From: Cryptomeria japonica
Lineage: Eukaryota; Streptophyta; Pinopsida; Cupressales; Cupressaceae
DNA length: 64,000 bases
Assembly (NCBI RefSeq): GCF_030272615.1
Contig: NC_081412.1
Span: forward strand, 141,526,747-141,590,746
Reading direction: 5' to 3'
Positions 57,550 through 64,000 of the stretch are shown piece after piece (the stretch's first letter is position 1; each line of letters opens with the position of its first letter). Below the pieces are notes generated by a model. The model did not search any database. It saw only the letters and a list, made by a program, of their open reading frames with translations, and was not told the origin of the DNA. A program made the translations under genes and the position numbers.

Positions 57550-60500
57550 GGTTTCATCTGTCGGTTTCATCCAGAACCTACTCCCCCTAAGCTGAATATT
57601 CATCTATGATCATAATAAAAAATACTCCATATCTCCCCCTAATGTATACAACTCCCTCTTTTTCTTTTTCACATCTATATCTCTCCCCCTTTAACATCAA
57701 TTCCATCAAAGTTTCAAAAAGAATACCAAAAATCTAAAACCGGGATGAAGAATGAAAGACTGTACAATGAATATCCCAACAATACCTTACCGGAGCTTAA
57801 TATTTTTAAAAATATCTGGATATGCCTTCTTTGATAGCTCAAGATAAGTATCCCAACTAGATTTGAAAGTGTTAGAAATAGATACAAGTCCATTTATCAT
57901 ATGTGTAAATGACTCTTTCTCATTTAACTCTATCGGTGTGGGCTTACCAACCATATCTATACACTCCTTGTTATGTACACTAAGTGAATCCAACCTCTGA
58001 GACTTCTGGCTCTTCTTATCATTTTATCTTTTTCTTTCTCAAGAGCAAAAACTTGGGCTTCCAAAACCAAAATCTGACCATCAATGGATGTAGTCAATGA
58101 ATTCAATCCATCAAAAGAATTCGCTATACTTGCAATTTTCTCCTGAGATTTCGTAATCTTCTTGTCCAAGTTAAATGTAAGAACATCTGTGTTACAACAT
58201 ACTTCATAAATATTTGTGTACTGCTTTAAATAATTATCTATCCATTTTAGCTTATCATTAATATCCTTCCTTTCAAACTCAATTATTTGATCAAATGTAG
58301 CTCTCTTTACCTATGTGAACCTCTCCAGTGCTTGTCGGTTTGAAATCTGTTGCAAGGACTGGAAATTCTTTGAAATATGTTTAGTGATTGTCTTAAGATT
58401 TCTGGATGGGCTCTCTTCATTGCCAAACTTACACTCTGGGACTAGTCTATGCAAAATAGTGATAGACTGATCCATATCACCTTTATCCATAGATCCTTCC
58501 TTCAACTTTTTATGTGCAGCCATCATCATGAGTTCAATAGGACTCATCTCGGTTATACTTTTATTTTCAACCTCCGAGGTGTTAATTGAAAACAATGATG
58601 GACTCACTATCGGTTCCATGTCGGATTCCCCTTTCTTCTCCTCTTATGTTTTAACCTTTATAGTTTCCTCACTTGCATCGGTGGCTTCACCACTTGGTGC
58701 AGCCTCAGTAACTCTCGATTCCTCCCTAGGAACTATAACCTCATCCTATACATTTGTATTCGGAGGCCTGTTGTCCTCAACATTAGTATCGCATACATTA
58801 TCAACCTTTACACTCTCTGTATTTGTCGGTATCTCAATTTTTGTCTGTACATTTGTATCTATCGGGGGCTTAATTTCCACTATCTTATTTTTTTTCAAAA
58901 TTTAGAGTGAAGTACCCATAATACCCTTTCCTTTTCCTTCAACCGGGATGTCTGTAGTATCTATCTTAGATTTTGGTGAAGTATAAAATCCATGGTTCTC
59001 TTCAAATAACTTAACCCATGCCTTGTGGGTCTCCTTGATTGTCTCATTTACTCTACCTAACATAAGATTGATTATTCTATGTTTGTTGTTAAAAAATTTC
59101 TTATCTGCCACCTCAAGTGTCTTATCCATCTCCTGAGGAGTAATAGAAACACAAACAAATAACAACTCTTGTATCTTTATATGATTGTCCTCTTACATTG
59201 CTGATAGTCTCCTAGCATCTAACATATCATACAACTGTGCTAGTATTTGGTTTTCAATTTCTATCAAGGCTTTCTTATAAATATCCAAATATAACAATAC
59301 TACTTCCTCTACTTCTCTTTTTCATCATTCTCTAAATGTTCAAAATAAAATTGTACATTATTTAACATAACATCTTTAGTAATCTCATCAACTAATTATG
59401 CACAAGTCTGTGGTGGAATGATAGATACATTACCGGATTCAATTGCTAGATCAATGTCATCCTTCTTCTTTCTTCTTCCAGTACTGGATGGGGATGAAGT
59501 TGTTTTTTTGGAGCTCATTTCTATGCCGGTAACTTGAATATAACTTTCCTAATCAGTTTCTTTGTAGCCTCTACCTTGGTTTCTTTAGTTTTCTTCCTTA
59601 TTTCCCTTTTGATTGCCAGGGGTGTGTTATCTTCAGTTGGAGATTCAACTCCAATAGGTTCAATAAATATTTTTGGTTCTTTTCTATTTCTGCCTTTCTC
59701 TGGGACAACATCAAATAATGCTTTGATATCTTGTGAAACCTTCTCAATAAATTTACTTTCCTTTCCTTCCTTCTTCTCTCTCTTCTTCTGGTTGAACTCA
59801 ATTTCAACCTCTTCTGTCTTATGCTTAGAGATACCATAGGGTTTCTCAGCTTCATTAATAGGTGCATCAATCAACATCTTTTCATAAGCATCAAGAATCT
59901 ATGCATCAACTTCATAGCCCATCTCCTCAATCTAGATCTTTCGAGGTTTGACCGCTTCCATGAGTGTTTCATCTTTCTTCACCATGAAGCATATGTCAGT
60001 TGAGTATTTCTCAACAATGTGCTTAGGAATCCTTTCTCTAGATTTCATAGCCTTCTGGAATGCCTTAAAATATCCCCATACTTTGTCATCTCTCTAACTA
60101 CCCAATGTAGCAATTTATTGTTTCAGTTGCCTCCCTACCAAGATATCAAATGCCCATTGTCTCTTCCCAAAACCGGGAGTCTCATTGATAAAAAAATAGC
60201 ATTAAACAGACAATTAGGTTACCATACCATAAATTCCCTTTCTTTTCTCCTTTAGTCTTTGCTAGGTTTATCAATAGTTTATCCAACATCCAACCACATA
60301 GATCCAATTTCTCATTTTCTCTCATCATCTTATAAGTTGTGAAAATGCAGGAGATAGAAACAAAATTTAGTCAGTTTGATTGAGTTACCTTGTAATCAAT
60401 GACCATGCTTCTGAATCTGATGTCTGTATCAGTGATAGTACAGATTTTCATTGACCGCCTATCTGAAGTTGCATCGATAATCTTGTTGACATGATCATTA

Positions 60501-60900
60501 GAAACCTTCTTATCCGAACATTGCCCAACCTGTGGTAAACCAGTGACTGCCCTGATGGCCTCCTTTGTAATCTATATGGTCTATCTAACCAGATAAACTC
60601 TCCATGCACTTTTCTCAAAACATACCTAACAATTTCATCTTCAAATTCCAGAATATCCAGAATGTCGGTAAACCCTAAATCCTCAATGTGCTTGTATTTA
60701 GGTTTAATATTTCTAGAATCTCCCATTATCTCATTCATGTACTTGTTCTTGATATCAATTTTTCCCAAATCCTCAATGTGACAATGGATGTAAGCTCTTA
60801 CATCTTCAACATACACAACTCCTTCCGGGACATGGGAAAAAGTGCCAACTGAATCATCCAGGGTAGCAACATGCAGATATCACTTGAAAGTCAGTCTGGG
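57550..60900 (-). pseudogene. large unknown ORF of copia-C, broken
   Basis: Reading right to left: YVEDVRAYIHCHIEDLGKI, then GEFIWLDRPYR and (shifted frame) ITKEAIRAVTGLPQVGQ, then MVKKDETLMEAVKPRKI, a Lys/Glu-rich block (59877-59521), and helical or coiled-coil pieces to about 57790. Frameshifts and stops break it into 6-8 parts. The domain around DRPYR resembles the N-terminal part of plant retroelement-associated proteins that precede coiled coils. I cannot assign a named family, and there are no pol motifs. It occupies the place where pol would be. Confidence 0.55.
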
Positions 60901-61451
60901 ATGGTCCTTGACCTCAACAACAATTAGGTTTGCAACAAAGATAGGTACAGATGATGATCTCACTTTCATGATTAAAGATAAATACCCGTGAATCGTTGTT
61001 GGTGAAAAACTCTAAAGACCTCTTCCAATCACTAGTGAAATTTCTCAAGAAGATATCTGATTGCACTGAATCACCCTTAATCACTCTGAATCACTCTTAA
61101 TTTCTTTGAATGCAAGGTGATTAGAAATGTAGTAGATTCAACCTTTTATCCTCCAATAAAAACCTAATCTTTCATTGACATCAATGACTACAGGTGGAAG
61201 ATACCGGATCTCGATCAAACATCTTTGTGCCAGATAAGCATCTTCAATGTCTAGAACATCTTCTAGAACCTCTTCCTAGGGCATATGAAACATCTTCATG
61301 AATTTTTCCTACCCCTAAGGCATCTACCTTAGTTACCGATTGAGCTTCTTACTGGTGTAGGAGAAACTTCCTCTACCAGATAAGTAACCGGTGCATTACC
61401 ATCTGCTGATTTTTCTTCTGACTTCCTAACCCATCTCTGGGTATGATCTTG

Positions 61452-61937
61452 TCAGATTTCATTAACCTTTTCTTTCCCTTTTTTATTTGATCCTCCATTA
61501 CCAACCAGTGGATTTCTACTTCTATAGAATTTAGCAATATGTCCAACCTCATTACATGCATAACATGTAACATTGTTCTTTTGAATTGATTTGCTAAAAT
61601 TAGTATAATTGCTTGACCTACACTGATTAGCCATATGTCCAAATTTTCCACATGCATAACATTTTACATTCATTCTACAATCTTCTATTTTATGACCATT
61701 CTTATTACATTTATAACATTGACCGAGAGTAGAATTATTGTTTTGAATTGCTTTGTTTCTACATTGCCTAGCCATGTGACCAAATTTATTACACACAAAA
61801 CATCTACCATTAAATTTATAAGCATTAAACTGCCTTACCGATGCCTTATAGTTTTGATCTTCATTTGTAGTATAGGAACTCTGTCCTTGCTCAAATCTAA
61901 GTCCATTAGAATCTCCATTCTGCGTTTGTCTCTTCAA
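61452..61937 (-). pseudogene. copia-C CCHC zinc-knuckle protein (gag-like)
   Basis: 161 open codons with four knuckles: CFVCNKFGHMARQC, CYKCNKNGHKIEDC, CYACGKFGHMANQC, CYACNEVGHIAKFY (last Cys changed to Tyr). Four tandem knuckles is more than the single one in copia-A and copia-B gag. It is likely an RNA-binding nucleocapsid-type protein. A separate upstream helix-rich piece (62464-62240, LGMALKDYDAERMKNLKLQ) may be its N-terminal part; the frame between them is broken. Confidence 0.72.
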
Positions 61938-62481
61938 TAACTCATCTAGTTGTGCTGAACTGATCTTGAATATTTCTCTATACTCGCAATAGTTATATCA
62001 TCTCTAGGAATTATCATTTGTCTCTCAAGCTCTTATTCTTACTATAGGATTGTACTAAATGAGTCTTCAACATAGCATTCTCATGAACCAACCTACCACA
62101 TTCTTAAAATTTGTTCTTGAGAGATACAACACGATTTTCTTCCTTTTTCTTTTGATCTTCAATCTCCTTAGACATTCTCATGGCCATGTTCTCCTGACTC
62201 AGCTTCTGACACTATTCCTTAAGTGCATCTTTCTCATCATCATCTTTTTTGTAAAAGTTCCTTCCTCCTAGCTTGAATAGATAACAACCTCTCATGTAGG
62301 ACAAGAATGAACTCCTTAGCAGAATTCAATTCATCTTGTAGCTTTAAGTTCTTCATCCTTTCAGCATCATAATCTTTAAGTGCCATCCCAAGTTGCTTTT
62401 CCAAACCCATATCCATGGATTTTGGATTCAAGATCTCCCTCAAGCTATTAAACCTCCGAGGCACAAGACTCTAAAACCAAT

Positions 62482-63137
62482 TGTTGGAATCCAATAACAC
62501 TGAGAGGGGGGGTGAATCAGTGTTATACCAGAATGATCAATTTTAGCCTTAATAAAATATGCATACACCAGCCAGTATACCAGTACATATAGAATTGAAA
62601 GAAGTAAAGAAACCAATAAGATAGTCACATAAATGAACACCATAACACATAGAGATATATGTAGAAAAACTCAAAGAGGAAAAACCATGGTGGGATTTGT
62701 GACCCACAATATCATTTCACTGGCCATATGAAGAGATATTACAAAATATAGGGGCCTGCACTTGCAGGAAGGCTTATAGCCTAGAGCACACTGCTCAATC
62801 ACAAAAGGAGCCTCACTAACTACACATAAATCCATACTACAATCTGAAGAAAAGATTGGACTGCAAAGGTAGCATCTTGTATGCCTGAATACAATTTCGG
62901 TTAAGCTCTGTCTGTTCCAGTCTAAAACCCTAAACCCTTTATCAGAATACCCCTTATATAGATATCCTCACATACGTGATCTCTCTAATATATTTTGCAT
63001 TACATAACATCCATATTCACATCCATACCATTACATCACAAAATGATCTAACCAACTGACCTATATACCCTTTACAATTCATCATGCCTTCTGTCATCTT
63101 ACAAAGATATTTACAATATGAATATACATATCGGCTA
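62482..63137 (-). repeat. 5' LTR of copia-C, truncated
   Basis: Matches 56568-57230. At about 63130 the match stops and a copia-A-type LTR begins, so the outer ~280 bp are missing or displaced. Confidence 0.78.
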
Positions 63138-64000
63138 TATTGGCATTATAGATGAATTGATTATGTGTTGCATTTATGTTTTGTCATTGATGTCAACACT
63201 AGTTGTTATGGTTTGTTACTGACAAACAAGTTTGGTTACTGGTAGAAGATCTAGTGTTACCCGTAGAAGAGACTATTTGTTGGACACTTTTGACATGTTT
63301 GGATCAATAGAGTATGTTTGATTTTATGTGTTACATGTTCTTGGAGCATGTTTTGGTCAGTTGGTACTGACTTGGTAATTGGATTCTATCATACACTCTT
63401 GTAAACCCATACTGACATTGGTTTAAGTTTTTACCGGCAAAGATTTCAATAAGGAATCTTGACAAGATGCATAAGTAGTGTTGGTGCGGCTTTTAGGATG
63501 CTGAAGAGGTTCTTTGATCATGCTTCAACTAGATGGAGACATTGCTTTGACGTGGTGGACCCAAAATAGGTTTGGTGCCTATGTAGGTTATGGAACAGTA
63601 TCATATTAATGTGTACTCTACATGTTACCGGGATGTTTCAGGATGTTCTATGGATTGGTTATTGTTGTTTTGGTCTTAAGCCGACATGGCATATCATTGT
63701 AATATGGATTTATGTAATGATCTTATTGTAATATATTTCAGGTGGCCAACCTAATTGGTTTAGGCCTTAGGGTTGGTATAAAATGATGTAAGATCTCATT
63801 GTAGATCATGGGGAATAAGTGTCATGGTCATGAAATGCAATATCATATGCGAAAGAGATTTGGTCTATCATAGGTGATCGAATTGGGATTAAGGAAGAGG
63901 TTAAAGGCCTCTAGTATTGAGCTTAACCGAGACTGTAATCAAGAATGGTAGATGTTATCTCTAATATTTCATTACTCTGGATTGTTGTCCATTTATCTTG
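63138..64000 (+). repeat. copia-A-related LTR, running off the window
   Basis: TATTGGCATTATAGATGAATTGATTATGTGTTGCATT matches the start of LTR-A after a diverged tip. Similarity continues through the GACTGTAATC region near 63930. Either a solo LTR or the edge of another element inserted in the copia-C LTR. Confidence 0.72.

Larger units (their letters stand above)
56568..63137 (-). mobile_element. non-autonomous LTR element 'copia-C' (LARD-like) with zinc knuckles and a large unknown protein
   Basis: Minus-strand element. 5' LTR 63137-62482 (outer end cut off), diverged primer site (TTGGTTTTAGAGTC) beside 62482, internal region 62481-57503, polypurine tract CCAAAGGGGAGAT at 57503-57516, and 3' LTR 57502-56568. 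The internal region encodes a coiled-coil and CCHC gag-like part and then a long decayed ORF. No protease, integrase or RT motif was found in about 5 kb. The LTR tip (TGTTGGC) and polypurine region match those of copia-A and copia-B. Confidence 0.82.

Noticed and set aside
1-64000. CRISPR arrays, bacterial operons, rRNA genes
   Set aside because: No regular short repeats with unique spacers, no operon structure and no rRNA-like sequence; the window is plant nuclear DNA.

Overview
This is nuclear DNA of a seed plant. It is almost entirely transposable elements nested in one another, around one complete host gene. The large old nested retrotransposons and a P450 gene with introns up to about 1.8 kb suggest a big, repeat-rich genome. 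A gymnosperm (conifer) is my best guess, but that is inference and no marker proves it.

Left part (1-27.3 kb). Positions 1-11.47 kb are the 3' part of a decayed Ty3/gypsy element of the Tat lineage: gag end, protease, G-patch, RT, two RNase H domains and integrase. It also carries an antisense plant-mobile-domain ORF with its own promoter-like region, a polypurine tract and the 3' LTR. Next comes a minus-strand Ty3/gypsy element (gypsy-B, 25.64 down to 11.47 kb). Its integrase zinc finger is split by a 9.86-kb CACTA transposon (11735-21590) with matching TIRs and CCA target duplications. This CACTA element is the highlight. It carries pieces of a plant de novo DNA methyltransferase gene (DRM family), and each piece is arranged as an inverted repeat: a 2.2-kb palindrome and two copies of a small hairpin from the motif X/motif I region. 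If transcribed, these would fold into double-stranded RNA matching DRM, which suggests an anti-silencing device. Rice CACTA elements carry miR820 against DRM2, so the idea has a precedent.

Middle part (27.3-42.3 kb). A 2.5-kb non-autonomous LTR element with an unidentified ORF is followed by a nine-exon cytochrome P450 gene on the minus strand. The P450 resembles CYP707A (abscisic acid 8'-hydroxylase) and encodes about 486 residues without internal stops. Its introns hold foldback MITEs and a triple tRNA-like SINE array. A truncated second copy of its promoter and intron 1 lies upstream. Two 297-bp hAT-type MITEs, a copia fragment and a kinase-like pseudogene complete the region.

Right part (42.3-64 kb). 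Copia-A (42351-56191) is interrupted by copia-B (46995-54652), which is better preserved: two 1627-bp LTRs and one gag-pol frame with a few stops. Beyond it lies copia-C, a minus-strand non-autonomous element (56568-63137) with zinc knuckles and an unusual large protein but no RT. A further LTR related to copia-A runs off the window end. Many stops are CAG-to-TAG changes, as expected from deamination of methylated CHG sites. All boundaries were found by eye; no database search was run.
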